Positions 1 to 7,658 of a stretch of 38,882 nt of DNA are shown here, in pieces. This DNA comes from an uncultured Oscillibacter sp. (lineage in GTDB: Bacteria > Bacillota > Clostridia > Oscillospirales > Oscillospiraceae): contig CAAGJQ010000084.1 in assembly GCA_900770295.1 (NCBI GenBank), positions 1-38,882 of the forward strand. The letters run 5' to 3'. Position 1 is the first letter of the stretch. Each line of letters starts with the position of its first letter. Both the position numbers and the translations under genes were made by a program. The notes beneath the pieces are model-generated. The model made no database searches. It was given only the letters and a program-made list of their open reading frames with translations, and was not told where the DNA came from.

Positions 1-1
1 G

Positions 2-895
2 GTGGGCGCGGAGGCCCAGGCCATGCTGGGCCGCACCCCCGGCAACATCATCGCCATCCGGCCCCTGCGGGAGGGCGTCATCTCCGACTACGACATGACG
101 GAGCGGATGCTGAAGGAGTTCATCCACAAGGTGGCCGGCTTCTCCTTCTTCAAGCCCCGGGTCATCATCTGCGTGCCCTCCGGCATCACCGAGGTCGAGG
201 AGCGCGCCGTCATCGACGCGGGCATTCAGGCGGGCGCCCGGAAGGTGTTCCTCATTGAGGAGCCTGTGGCCGCCGCCATCGGCGCGGGCATCGACATTGC
301 CAAGCCCGACGGCCACATGGTGGTGGACATCGGCGGCGGCACCGCCGACATCGCCGTCATTTCCCTCAGTGGCGTGGTGGAGAGCGCCTCTATCAAGATC
401 GCCGGCGACCAGCTCAACGAGGCCGTGGTGAAGTATATGCGCCGGACCCACAACCTGCTGGTGGGCGAGCGCACCGCCGAGGAGATGAAGAAGCAGATCG
501 GCTGCGTCTTCCCCAAGGACGAGGAGGAGACCATGGACGTGAAGGGCCGCTGCCTGCTCACCGGCCTGCCCAAGGTGGTCACCGTCAGCTCCACGGAGAT
601 GATGGACGCCTTTGAGGAGCCTGTGGAGCGCATCATGGAGGCCATCCACTCCGTGCTGGAGCGCACGCCCCCCGAGCTGGTGGCCGATATCTCCACCAAC
701 GGCATCATCATGACCGGCGGCGGCAGCCTGGTCTCCGGCTTTGACAAGCTGGTCACCGCCCGCACCGGCATCCACACGGTCATCGCGGAGGACGCCATCT
801 CCTGCGTGGCTCTGGGCACCGGCAAGAGCCTGGACTCCCTGAACAACATGCAGGACGGCACCATGAACCTTTCCCGCCGGAAGCAGATGAACTGA
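2..895 (+). CDS. mreB: MreB/Mbl family rod-shape actin homologue, 5' truncated by the window edge
   Basis: Bacterial actin that forms membrane-associated filaments and guides lateral peptidoglycan synthesis. The visible 297 residues begin at a GTG that is probably an internal valine, because family members carry roughly 40-50 residues before this point (phosphate-1 loop missing here). Visible motifs are the VPSGITEVEERAV segment (58-70), the phosphate-2 loop VVDIGGGTADIAVIS (107-121) and the adenosine-binding IIMTGGGSLVSGF (235-247). The C-terminus is complete. The gene is followed at once by a strong terminator rather than mreC/mreD, so this is a stand-alone copy or the last gene of its unit. 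It could equally be the Mbl paralogue; the sequence seen does not separate them. Confidence 0.93.
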   Translation: MGAEAQAMLGRTPGNIIAIRPLREGVISDYDMTERMLKEFIHKVAGFSFFKPRVIICVPSGITEVEERAVIDAGIQAGARKVFLIEEPVAAAIGAGIDIAKPDGHMVVDIGGGTADIAVISLSGVVESASIKIAGDQLNEAVVKYMRRTHNLLVGERTAEEMKKQIGCVFPKDEEETMDVKGRCLLTGLPKVVTVSSTEMMDAFEEPVERIMEAIHSVLERTPPELVADISTNGIIMTGGGSLVSGFDKLVTARTGIHTVIAEDAISCVALGTGKSLDSLNNMQDGTMNLSRRKQMN

Positions 896-922
896 GAATT
901 TCCAGGGCCAGCCTCTGGATAC

Positions 923-957
923 AAAGGGACCTCCAGCTGAGAGCTGGAGGTCCCTTT
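923..957. terminator. Intrinsic terminator between convergent mreB and acetyltransferase genes
   Basis: Perfect 16-bp inverted repeat (923-938 with 942-957) with a 3-base GAG loop. The arms begin AAAGGG and end CCCTTT, so it can serve both strands. It lies 28 bases after the mreB stop and just downstream of the convergent gene that ends at 967. The T tract is short on both sides. Confidence 0.8.
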
Positions 958-966
958 CGATACGCG

Positions 967-1605
967 TTATGATCCGGCCGGCGTTTTTGGGGCTGCTTCC
1001 CTGTCTTGCTCATACTCCAGGCGCTGGCCCTCCCATTTGGCCCGGTCATCGTCGGTGAGAGGCCGCAGGACCCGGCAGGGGTTTCCCGCCGCGATGACGC
1101 CGGAGGGGATGTCTCTGGTCACCACGGAGCCTGCCGCAATCACCGTGCCGCTGCCGATGGTGACGCCGGGGCACACCACGGTATTGCCGCCGATCCACAC
1201 GCTGTCCCCGATGGTGATGGGCCGGCCGAACTCCAGACCGGTGTCCCGGACCTCCGGCGTGGTGGGGTGTCCGGCGGTGTAGAGACAGACCCGGGGACCG
1301 AGAAGAACATGGCTGCCGATGGTGATGGGGGCCACATCCAGAAAGATACAGTCGTAATTGGCGTAGAAATCGTCGCCGATGGAGATCTGGCTGCCGTAGT
1401 CACAGCGGAAGGAGGGCTCGATCCAGCAGCGTTCCCCCACGCGGCCCAGCAACTCCCGCAGAATGGCTGTACGGCCGTTCCGGTCCCCGGGGCTGGTCTG
1501 GTTGTATTTCCAGGTCAGTGTCTGTGCCCGGACATGGGCTTTCATAAGAGTCTCATCATCGGCCCGGTACAGCCGGCCGGAGAGCATGCGTTCCTGTTCT
1601 GTCAT
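967..1605 (-). CDS. Sugar O-acetyltransferase, maltose/galactoside acetyltransferase type (LbH fold)
   Basis: Acetyl-CoA dependent acetylation of a sugar hydroxyl, cytoplasmic. The 212-residue length matches the Maa/LacA/NodL family. An N-terminal helical Mac domain (about 1-60, starting MTEQERMLSGRLYRADD) is followed by left-handed beta-helix hexapeptide repeats (about 70-190: SIGDDFYANYDCIFLD, ITIGSHVLLGP, ITIGDSVWIGGN, VTIGSGTVIAAGS). The catalytic histidine of the family is His113 in LYTAGHPTTPEVR. The end GNPCRVLRPL is also typical. The start is supported by AAAGGAG eight bases upstream. The gene is monocistronic with its own terminator. The acceptor sugar cannot be told from sequence; such enzymes are often detoxifying or cell-wall modifying. 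Confidence 0.92.
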   Translation of the reverse strand: MTEQERMLSGRLYRADDETLMKAHVRAQTLTWKYNQTSPGDRNGRTAILRELLGRVGERCWIEPSFRCDYGSQISIGDDFYANYDCIFLDVAPITIGSHVLLGPRVCLYTAGHPTTPEVRDTGLEFGRPITIGDSVWIGGNTVVCPGVTIGSGTVIAAGSVVTRDIPSGVIAAGNPCRVLRPLTDDDRAKWEGQRLEYEQDREAAPKTPAGS

Positions 1606-1629
1606 GGTATCGCTCCTTTTTTATAAAAA

Positions 1630-1658
1630 AGCATATCACGCCGAATGGACCGGAGCAA
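1630..1658 (-). promoter_or_regulatory. Possible promoter of the sugar acetyltransferase gene
   Basis: On the minus strand an extended -10 (TG-A-TATGCT, 1630-1638) lies 17 bases after a weak -35 (TTGCTC, 1653-1658). It sits 25 bases before the start codon. The same TGATATGCT occurs upstream of the gene at 35058-35387. Confidence 0.4.
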
Positions 1659-1784
1659 CCGGAAATCGTGGAAAATTCTTGCTTTTTCGCCCGCTTTTCG
1701 ATATAGTAAAACTGCATTTCGGCGATTTTGCGGACAGCTGGACACGCTCTGGACGGAACGGAGACGGGAGATTTCCCTGCCGGC

Positions 1785-1817
1785 AAAACGGAAGCAGAGC
1801 CTAACGGCCCTGCTTCC
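1785..1817 (-). terminator. Terminator after the sodium-dependent transporter
   Basis: Inverted repeat GGAAGCAG/CTGCTTCC (1790-1797 with 1810-1817) with further GCC/GGC pairing in the loop. On the minus strand it is followed by GTTTTGCC. It lies about 70 bases after the transporter stop codon. Confidence 0.6.
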
Positions 1818-1884
1818 TGTTGCGAAAACGACAGATTTTTTCGTGAATCAGAGGTATACTGCCGGGGAATCCTAAACTGAGTGC

Positions 1885-3417
1885 TTACTTTTCCTTCCGC
1901 TTTGGAGAGGTGAAGGCCACGATCCAGGCGACCACGACCACAGCGGCGCCGATGCCGTAGCCGACGCCGTACATGGAGCGCTCGGCGGTGGAGAAGTAAT
2001 CGCCGATCTGACCGCCCAGGATAAACGCCATGGCCAGCGGCACCACGAACATCAGGCAGAAGGTCAGGAAGGTGTCGATCCACTTGGCGGAGCTGCCGAT
2101 ATGGACCTCCTCCAGCACCTTTTTGCTGCCGATCTCCCAGCCGATCATCACGCTCATCAGCAGGGCGCCCAGAGGCATGGCAAGGCCTTCGGACAGGCAG
2201 TCCATGAAGTCCAGCCAGCAGTCATTGAAGCTGCCCACCACGCCCAGGGAATTCTGGAAGGGCACCCAGACACCGTTGCTGCCCAGGCCGTCCACGGCCA
2301 CGATAGCGGCTTCCACCATGATGGCCAGGCACACCAGCAGAACGATGCGGTGGCGGTTGCCCTGCTTGCCCTTGGCGGCGGCACGGTCCATGAAGAACGT
2401 GACAACGACTTCCACCAGAGAGATGGCGGAGGAGATGGCGGCCACCAGCACCAGCAGGTAGAAGATCACGCCGAACAGGGGACCAACAGAACCCATGGCC
2501 TGGAACACATCCTGCAGGGTGATGAACAGCAGCTTGGGACCGCTGAGAGCGGCACTGGGGCCATAGGTCGCCACGGCGGCGGGGATGACGGCAAGGCCGG
2601 CCATCAGAGCCACGACGGTGTCCGCCACCACGATGACGGCGGAGTTCTTGATGAGGTTCTCCTTTTTATCCAGATAAGAACCATAGGTGATCATGACGCC
2701 CATGGCCAGAGACAGGGAGAAGAACATCTGCCCGCCGGCAGTGGCCATGACGGAGCCGATGCTGGGCGCTGACTCGATGAAGCCTGCCTCCACAGCATAG
2801 CCGGGAACGAACATAAACTTCAGACCCTCCACGGCACCGGGCAGTGTCAGGGAGCGGATGATGATGATGACCAGCATCACGAACAGGGCGGGCATACCGA
2901 TGTTGTTGAACTTCTCAATACCGCCGGAGATGCCGCCGCGGTTGATGAGATAGCAGATAATGAGGAACAGCAGGGTGAACATCACGCAGCCAAAGGGATT
3001 GGTCAGCATGGAGCCGAACAGGTCGGAGCCGGTTTTGACTTCCGCGCCGGCGAAAGCCAGGTTGCTCAGGTTCAATGCCATGTACTCAATGCAGTAGCCG
3101 CCCAGAACAGAGTAAAAGCTCATAATGACAAACGGCGCGAATACTGCCAGCCAGCCTACCCATTTAAACCGCTTGGTCAGGGTCCGGTAGGCACCAATGG
3201 TGCCCTGGCCGGTGCGTCGGCCCATAGCCAGCTCAGCGACCATGATGCTGAAGCCCACAAAGACCGCCAATAGGAGATAAATGATCAAAAAAGTAAAGCC
3301 GCCGGATTTTCCCATCTTATAGGGGAACCCCCAGATATTGCCCAGGCCAACGGCAGAGCCGATAGCCGCCAGCAGGAAGCCGATGTTGCTTCCCCAGGAA
3401 CCTCTGTTTTGTTCCAT
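1885..3417 (-). CDS. Neurotransmitter:sodium symporter (NSS/SNF) family transporter
   Basis: Sodium-coupled uptake of an amino acid or related amine across the cytoplasmic membrane, LeuT fold. 510 residues, within the family range. TM1 carries the unwound sodium/substrate segment (AIGSAVGLGNIWGFPYKMG), then hydrophobic helices follow throughout to a short basic C-terminus (SPKRKEK). I chose ATG at 3417 because GGAGGAG lies 8-10 bases before it and the LeuT-like N-terminus starts there; the frame is open a further 18 codons to 3471, but that start would lie inside or right after the promoter. Monocistronic. Bacterial members transport Leu, Trp, Tyr or other hydrophobic amino acids; substrate not assignable here. 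Confidence 0.93.
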   Translation of the reverse strand: MEQNRGSWGSNIGFLLAAIGSAVGLGNIWGFPYKMGKSGGFTFLIIYLLLAVFVGFSIMVAELAMGRRTGQGTIGAYRTLTKRFKWVGWLAVFAPFVIMSFYSVLGGYCIEYMALNLSNLAFAGAEVKTGSDLFGSMLTNPFGCVMFTLLFLIICYLINRGGISGGIEKFNNIGMPALFVMLVIIIIRSLTLPGAVEGLKFMFVPGYAVEAGFIESAPSIGSVMATAGGQMFFSLSLAMGVMITYGSYLDKKENLIKNSAVIVVADTVVALMAGLAVIPAAVATYGPSAALSGPKLLFITLQDVFQAMGSVGPLFGVIFYLLVLVAAISSAISLVEVVVTFFMDRAAAKGKQGNRHRIVLLVCLAIMVEAAIVAVDGLGSNGVWVPFQNSLGVVGSFNDCWLDFMDCLSEGLAMPLGALLMSVMIGWEIGSKKVLEEVHIGSSAKWIDTFLTFCLMFVVPLAMAFILGGQIGDYFSTAERSMYGVGYGIGAAVVVVAWIVAFTSPKRKEK

Positions 3418-3473
3418 CGAACATTCTCCTCCTTCATCAAAAAAATCATATGCGCCATTCGGAATCTTCATAG

Positions 3474-3502
3474 AGCATACTATATTTTTAAGTGCGCGTC
3501 AA
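3474..3502 (-). promoter_or_regulatory. Sigma-A type promoter of the NSS transporter
   Basis: TTGACG (3497-3502), 17-base spacer, TATGCT (3474-3479) on the minus strand, about 57 bases before the chosen ATG. The agreement with consensus also supports the shorter protein start. Confidence 0.7.
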
Positions 3503-3581
3503 GAGAATTCCGTCTTTTCGCACAGAAAGCATGGGGGATGTTCCTCTGAAAATATAACGAAATTACCAAAAGGATGATACT

Positions 3582-4985
3582 ATGCTTCAATTCAAAGCAG
3601 TGACCAAGCAGGACGGCGGGAAGCTGCGGAAATATTATCAGAACTGCCAGTACGGCCTTTGCGAGTACTCCGTGGGAACCAAGCTGATGTGGCGCCCGGT
3701 GCTGCATCCTGCCTGGACGGAGGTAGCCGGATGCCTGGTGGTCCGGAATACCCATGAGGGCCGGTGGGTCTTTGACTACCCGGTACCGGGCCCGGAGGGG
3801 GACGAGGACGCCGCCCTGGAGGCTATCGAGACATACTGCCTGGAACAGGGGGCCGCGCCGGTGGTCTCGGTGGTGCCGGAGTGCAAGGCGGCCCGTCTGC
3901 TGGCCCGCTATCCCTATGTCCGGGTCAGCGACATCCGGACCTGGCGGGATTACGTGTATTACCAGCAGGACCTGCAGCTGTTCGCCGGGCGGAGGTATTC
4001 CGGACAGCGCAACCACATCAAAAAATTCCGCACACAGTGGCCTGACGCGGAGTTCCGGCGGCTGACAGCAGCTGACAGTGGAATCATTGAGCAATTCTGG
4101 CGGGACTATGAGGCGGAGTTCCCCAAGGGGGACAACGCCAAGGCCAGGGACGAGCTGGAGCTGGCAAAGAAGATGCTGCGGATGGTGGACAAGTCCTGGT
4201 TCATTGCCGGCGGCATGTTCGACGGGGAGAAGCTGATCGCTCTGTCTCTGGCGGAGAAATGTGGAGACACTCTCATTATACACATCGAAAAGGCGCTGTA
4301 TTCCTATACGGGCGTCTATCCGACGCTGGTCCAGGAGTTTGCGGGGGCCTTCGGCGAGGGCTGCCAGTGGATCAACCGGGAGGATGACGCGGCGGACCGG
4401 GGACTGCGGACCTCCAAGCTGCAGTACGGACCCGCCAAACTGGCGCCTAAGTATTGCTTCGAGCCTCAGAACGAACTTTTCCACCATGTCCGGGAGATCC
4501 CGGAACTGAAGACAGAGCGGCTGACCCTGTCGGCGCTGACAGAGGCGGACATCCCCGCCTACAATGCCCTGGTGTTGGACGCTGACCGGAACCGCTGGTG
4601 GGGCTATGACGATGTGGGCGGTCTGGGCGGCCCCGTGGAGGAGCGGAGCTTTTTCGAGGTAGCCCGACGGGACTTTGAGAACCGGCAGGCGGTGAATTTC
4701 GCTGTCCGGTTGGATGGCAGGCTCATTGGCGAGGCGGTGCTGTACCGCTTTGACTTCCGCGGCGGCGCGGAGCTGGGCTGCCGCATCGACACGGCTTACG
4801 CCGGCCACGGCTACGGTACGGAGGCCTTCGCCGCCGTGGCGGAATGGGCGCTCTACAAGGTCCACCTGACAAGAGTGGTGGCCAAATGCTTCAAGGAGAA
4901 TGAGGCGTCTTACAGGATGCTGTCCTCCTGCATGCGGAAGAACGGGGACGATGAGACGTTCTTCTACTTTGAAAAGCTGGTATAA
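3582..4985 (+). CDS. DUF2156 (phosphatidylglycerol lysyltransferase-like) domain fused to a GNAT acetyltransferase
   Basis: 467 residues with two acyltransferase-fold halves. Residues 1 to about 300 resemble the DUF2156/LPG-synthase C-terminal family (RYSGQRNHIKKFRTQWPD, then a DNAKARDELELAKKML segment and YTGVYPTLVQEFA), which transfers aminoacyl groups from tRNA in characterised members. Residues 309-467 are a RimJ/RimL-like GNAT domain (LKTERLTLSALTEADIPAYN) with the acetyl-CoA loop AGHGYGTEAF. No membrane segments are present, so it is not an MprF flippase. Start at ATG 3582 with AAAGGATG upstream. The substrate of either half is unknown. It is transcribed alone, divergent from the NSS transporter and followed by its own terminator. 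Confidence 0.82.
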   Translation: MLQFKAVTKQDGGKLRKYYQNCQYGLCEYSVGTKLMWRPVLHPAWTEVAGCLVVRNTHEGRWVFDYPVPGPEGDEDAALEAIETYCLEQGAAPVVSVVPECKAARLLARYPYVRVSDIRTWRDYVYYQQDLQLFAGRRYSGQRNHIKKFRTQWPDAEFRRLTAADSGIIEQFWRDYEAEFPKGDNAKARDELELAKKMLRMVDKSWFIAGGMFDGEKLIALSLAEKCGDTLIIHIEKALYSYTGVYPTLVQEFAGAFGEGCQWINREDDAADRGLRTSKLQYGPAKLAPKYCFEPQNELFHHVREIPELKTERLTLSALTEADIPAYNALVLDADRNRWWGYDDVGGLGGPVEERSFFEVARRDFENRQAVNFAVRLDGRLIGEAVLYRFDFRGGAELGCRIDTAYAGHGYGTEAFAAVAEWALYKVHLTRVVAKCFKENEASYRMLSSCMRKNGDDETFFYFEKLV

Positions 4986-4992
4986 TATGCTG

Positions 4993-5027
4993 AAAGACGC
5001 GCTGCGGCAATCCGCGGCGCGTCTTTT
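4993..5027. terminator. Bidirectional terminator after the DUF2156-GNAT gene
   Basis: AAAGACGCGC (4993-5002) pairs with GCGCGTCTTT (5017-5026), with additional GCGG/CCGC pairing inside. A TTTT run follows on the plus strand and AAA precedes it, so it can also stop minus-strand transcription from the cdd operon. Confidence 0.75.
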
Positions 5028-5076
5028 GTCGTGCTCTGTCCGTTTCCTATGTTATGAGAGCAGATGGATTCAGCGT

Positions 5077-5319
5077 TCAGGCGTGCAGATCCTCCCGCCG
5101 GCAGGTGCAGCCCTCGGTGAGCCCCAGGGCCTCCACCCGGGTCTCCGGAATATCCAGAGAGAACTTCTTCCCGTCCGCGGTCTGGCACAGCAGCCACAGC
5201 GGGGCAGGGTCCCGGTGCTCCTCGCAGCCGAAGTCCCCGTCTTCGATGCGCGGGACGCAGACGTCGTGGTCCGGCGCGGCGGCCAGGCGGGCCGCCACTT
5301 CCTCATCCGTCAGCTTCAT
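5077..5319 (-). CDS. Small protein of unknown function translationally coupled to cdd
   Basis: 80 residues, acidic, with four cysteines, the last three in FGCEEH and EGCTCRRED. I do not recognise a family. The start codon overlaps the cdd stop (ATGA), which argues that it is a real, co-translated gene, and its codon use matches the neighbours. No signal peptide or membrane segment. An alternative frame in the same place (5070-5306) has arginine/proline-rich shadow composition and is rejected. Confidence 0.65.
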   Translation of the reverse strand: MKLTDEEVAARLAAAPDHDVCVPRIEDGDFGCEEHRDPAPLWLLCQTADGKKFSLDIPETRVEALGLTEGCTCRREDLHA

Positions 5320-5708
5320 GCCAGAAACTCCGGTCCGAAGCTGTGGGGCAGCAGCTCCGGCAGGGTAAAGACCTTTTCCTCTCCGGCGCCGTTGAGGCAG
5401 ATGACCTCAATGTCCGGGGCGAACTCCCGCAGCACCTGGCGGCAGACAGCGCAGGGCACGCAGTAGTCCTTGCTGCGCCCGGCCACCACGATGCGGACGA
5501 AGTCGGTGTGGCCCTCGCTGACGGCCTTGGCCACGGCGGTGCGTTCGGCGCAGATGGTGGGGGAGTAGGCTGCGTTTTCGATGTTGCAGCCGGTGAACAC
5601 GGTGCCGTCGCTGCACTCCAGGGCGGCGCCCACCGGAAAGTGGGAATAGGGGATATAAGCCCGGTCCAGCATGGCCACGGCCGCGGCTTTCAGTTCTTCA
5701 CGGGTCAT
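5316..5708 (-). CDS. cdd: Cytidine deaminase
   Basis: Hydrolytic deamination of cytidine and deoxycytidine to uridine and deoxyuridine in pyrimidine salvage; cytoplasmic zinc enzyme. 130 residues, the size of the homotetrameric bacterial form. Zinc ligands are Cys53, Cys86 and Cys89 (TICAERTAV and PCAVCRQ), with catalytic Glu55 in CAERTA. The conserved FPVGAAL and GCNIENAAYSPTICAE segments are present. AAGGAG precedes the ATG at a good distance. It overlaps the following 80-residue gene by four bases and starts 61 bases after the deacetylase gene, so all three may share a transcript. Confidence 0.97.
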   Translation of the reverse strand: MTREELKAAAVAMLDRAYIPYSHFPVGAALECSDGTVFTGCNIENAAYSPTICAERTAVAKAVSEGHTDFVRIVVAGRSKDYCVPCAVCRQVLREFAPDIEVICLNGAGEEKVFTLPELLPHSFGPEFLA

Positions 5709-5769
5709 AATGATGCTCCTTTGATATGGATTCAGAGAAGAAGCGCCCCGGGCGGTCTGTGTTCCGCCG

Positions 5770-7020
5770 CTACTGCCAGCTCACATCCCGCTGGGGCCGG
5801 ACCTCTAAATCTATAATATCCTTGGCATCGTAGAATTGCAAGTACCGCTCCCGGGAGCGGCGCAGGGTGGTGCCGTCGGGGTGGAGCCGGTCGCAGATGA
5901 CGGCGCAGATGTCCTTTTTGATATAGCTGAAGCTCTCGATGCCCACTGAGCAGAACACCCGGAAGCCCTGACTCTGGAGATACCGGAACACCGGCCCGGT
6001 GTTCTGCCAGTCATTTCCGTCGGGCCGCTCCCCGTGGGGATAGAACAAAATGGCGGTGGGGCCCACCAGACTGCCCACCTCGTCAAACCACTTCTGTGTA
6101 TCCGTCTGAATGGATTCCAGACTCTTGGTGCCCAGGCGGATGTGGCCCCAGGTGTGGCTGCCGAAGGTCCAGCCGGTGCGCTTCAGCTCGGCGATGATGG
6201 GCGCCACAGCCTCCCGCTCTTTTTGCCGGTTGGCCTCAAACTCCGGCGTCTGGTTGGCGCTGTCGGTCTGGGTGCGGTAGCCCAGAATGCCGCAGTAGCC
6301 GGTGAGACTCAGGCAGCCCTTGGCCCCAAAGGGGGAGAAGTCCGGATGCTCCTCCACAAATTTGTCCAGAATGGGGATGGCGTCCAGGTCCCGGCTCACC
6401 ACCTCGCTGCCCTGGGGGTCCCTGCCCCAGGAGGCGATCTTCCCGTCGTCCCCGAGGATGAGCTTGTAGGTGAAGCCGTTTTCCAGCATGTAGGGATAGT
6501 AGTTGGTGTCGTCGTAGGAGAGGACCAGGGGCTTTTTGCCCTCCGGCAGATACAGGGTGTTTTTCACCATTCTGGGCTGGCCGTCCTCGCCGGTGGTCTC
6601 GCTCCAGACATCGTTGATGTCCACCAGGACATAGTCCTTGTCGTAGACGCTTTGCAGAATTTTGTTGTATTCATCCACCGTGACCATGTAATCGTCGATG
6701 CCGTTGGCCTGGTTGTCCCCGTCGAAGGCCAGCTCCGGGTAGGCCACCACGGGGTGGAAGAACAGGTGCTCCACGACGCCGTCGTAGGCCACATAGGCAA
6801 CGCCGTCCCGGCTGCCGCCCTCCGGCATGACGGTGGGAGAGATGATGTCATAGGGCTCCGGCTCCGGAGCGGGTTCCGGTTCTGGTTCCTCCGCAGCGGA
6901 ACCGGCGGGACTGTCACCGGCGGGAGCTGTGGATGGTCCGTCCTGGGGAGCGCTGCCGCCGCAGGCGGTGAGAGAAAGCGTCAGCGCCAGCAATAAAAAA
7001 AGAGAAATCAGACGATGCAT
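5770..7020 (-). CDS. Lipoprotein with a polysaccharide deacetylase (NodB-like) domain
   Basis: 416 residues. Signal peptide MHRLISLFLLLALTLSLTAC with lipobox LTAC, so Cys20 is the predicted lipid anchor. A low-complexity linker rich in Glu-Pro (about 40-56) tethers the domain outside the cell. NodB-type landmarks are SYDD (168-171, in the place of TFDD) and the zinc motif SHTWGH (288-293, His289 and His293). The third motif reads FYPHG (326-330) instead of the usual R-x-PY, so the catalytic arginine is not evident. Start at ATG 7020 with AAAGGA upstream; the frame stays open 24 codons further without a signal peptide. Likely acts on peptidoglycan or a surface glycan; the altered motifs leave activity uncertain. 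Confidence 0.8.
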   Translation of the reverse strand: MHRLISLFLLLALTLSLTACGGSAPQDGPSTAPAGDSPAGSAAEEPEPEPAPEPEPYDIISPTVMPEGGSRDGVAYVAYDGVVEHLFFHPVVAYPELAFDGDNQANGIDDYMVTVDEYNKILQSVYDKDYVLVDINDVWSETTGEDGQPRMVKNTLYLPEGKKPLVLSYDDTNYYPYMLENGFTYKLILGDDGKIASWGRDPQGSEVVSRDLDAIPILDKFVEEHPDFSPFGAKGCLSLTGYCGILGYRTQTDSANQTPEFEANRQKEREAVAPIIAELKRTGWTFGSHTWGHIRLGTKSLESIQTDTQKWFDEVGSLVGPTAILFYPHGERPDGNDWQNTGPVFRYLQSQGFRVFCSVGIESFSYIKKDICAVICDRLHPDGTTLRRSRERYLQFYDAKDIIDLEVRPQRDVSWQ

Positions 7021-7123
7021 GAAAAGTGTCCTTTCTGTCGAATCATGTTGCTGTCTTAGTATAACAGGTTCGACGGTGAGAAAGAACAACAAAATAATGA
7101 CAAAAATAGTGACAAAAAGGAGA

Positions 7124-7155
7124 CAAAACGCGGACGAAACCTCGTCCGCGTTTTG
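7124..7155 (-). terminator. Terminator after spoVAE
   Basis: 14-bp perfect stem (7124-7137 with 7142-7155), 4-base loop, three bases after the spoVAE stop codon. On the minus strand a T-rich tract follows (TCTCCTTTTTG). Confidence 0.75.
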
Positions 7156-7157
7156 CT

Positions 7158-7514
7158 TTACCGCTTATCGCCCGGTTTGAAGATCAGCGCCATGATGACG
7201 GCGAACACCACCGCCGCCGTGATGCCGCCGGCGGTGGCTGTGAGGCCGCCGGTGAACACGCCCAGCCAGCCCTTTTCCGCCACGGCCTTTGCCACGCCTT
7301 TGGCCAGGGAGTGGCCGAAGCCGGTCAGGGGCACCGTGGCTCCGGCGCCGCCCCAGTCCACCAGGGGCTGGTACAGCCCCAGCGCGCTGAGCAGCACGCC
7401 CGCCACCACATAGCCCGTCAGGATGCGGGCGGGCGTCAGCTTGGTTTTGTCAATGAGAATTTGTCCGATGGCGCAGAGAATGCCGCCGCAGAGGAACGCG
7501 TTGAGATAATCCAT
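7158..7514 (-). CDS. spoVAE: Stage V sporulation protein AE (SpoVAEb type)
   Basis: Small polytopic inner-membrane protein of the spore, part of the SpoVA channel for calcium dipicolinate uptake during sporulation and release in germination. 118 residues, exactly the family size. Hallmarks: IGQILIDKTKLTPARILTGY, GLYQPLVDWGGAGATVPLTGFG and GVFTGGLTATAGGITAA. Three or four hydrophobic helices. It is on its own; spoVAC and spoVAD are not adjacent, and spoVAD lies about 10 kb away at 17829. SpoVAC is homologous, but it usually has an N-terminal extension absent here. GGGAGGC precedes the ATG. I could not find a convincing sigma-G promoter. Confidence 0.9.
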   Translation of the reverse strand: MDYLNAFLCGGILCAIGQILIDKTKLTPARILTGYVVAGVLLSALGLYQPLVDWGGAGATVPLTGFGHSLAKGVAKAVAEKGWLGVFTGGLTATAGGITAAVVFAVIMALIFKPGDKR

Positions 7515-7581
7515 GAGGATGCCTCCCGAATGTTTTCTGCATGGAGGTTTCCCGGAAAGCGGGAGAATTATGCAGAAAAGG

Positions 7582-7610
7582 AAAACAGCCGCCCATAGGG
7601 CGGCTGTTTC
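7582..7610 (-). terminator. Terminator after the amt-P-II fusion gene
   Basis: 12-bp perfect stem AAACAGCCGCCC/GGGCGGCTGTTT (7583-7594 with 7598-7609), loop of three bases. On the minus strand it is followed by TCCTTTTC. It lies about 50 bases after the stop codon of the ammonium transporter gene. Confidence 0.75.
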
Positions 7611-7658
7611 CGAAAGGGAGTGATCTATAAAAATGGAAATCTGACTGATTGAGAGAGA

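Noticed and set aside
7515..7600. Possible sigma-G promoter before spoVAE
   Set aside because: GCATA and CATGCAG are present, but the spacing of 25 bases and the poor -10 do not fit.
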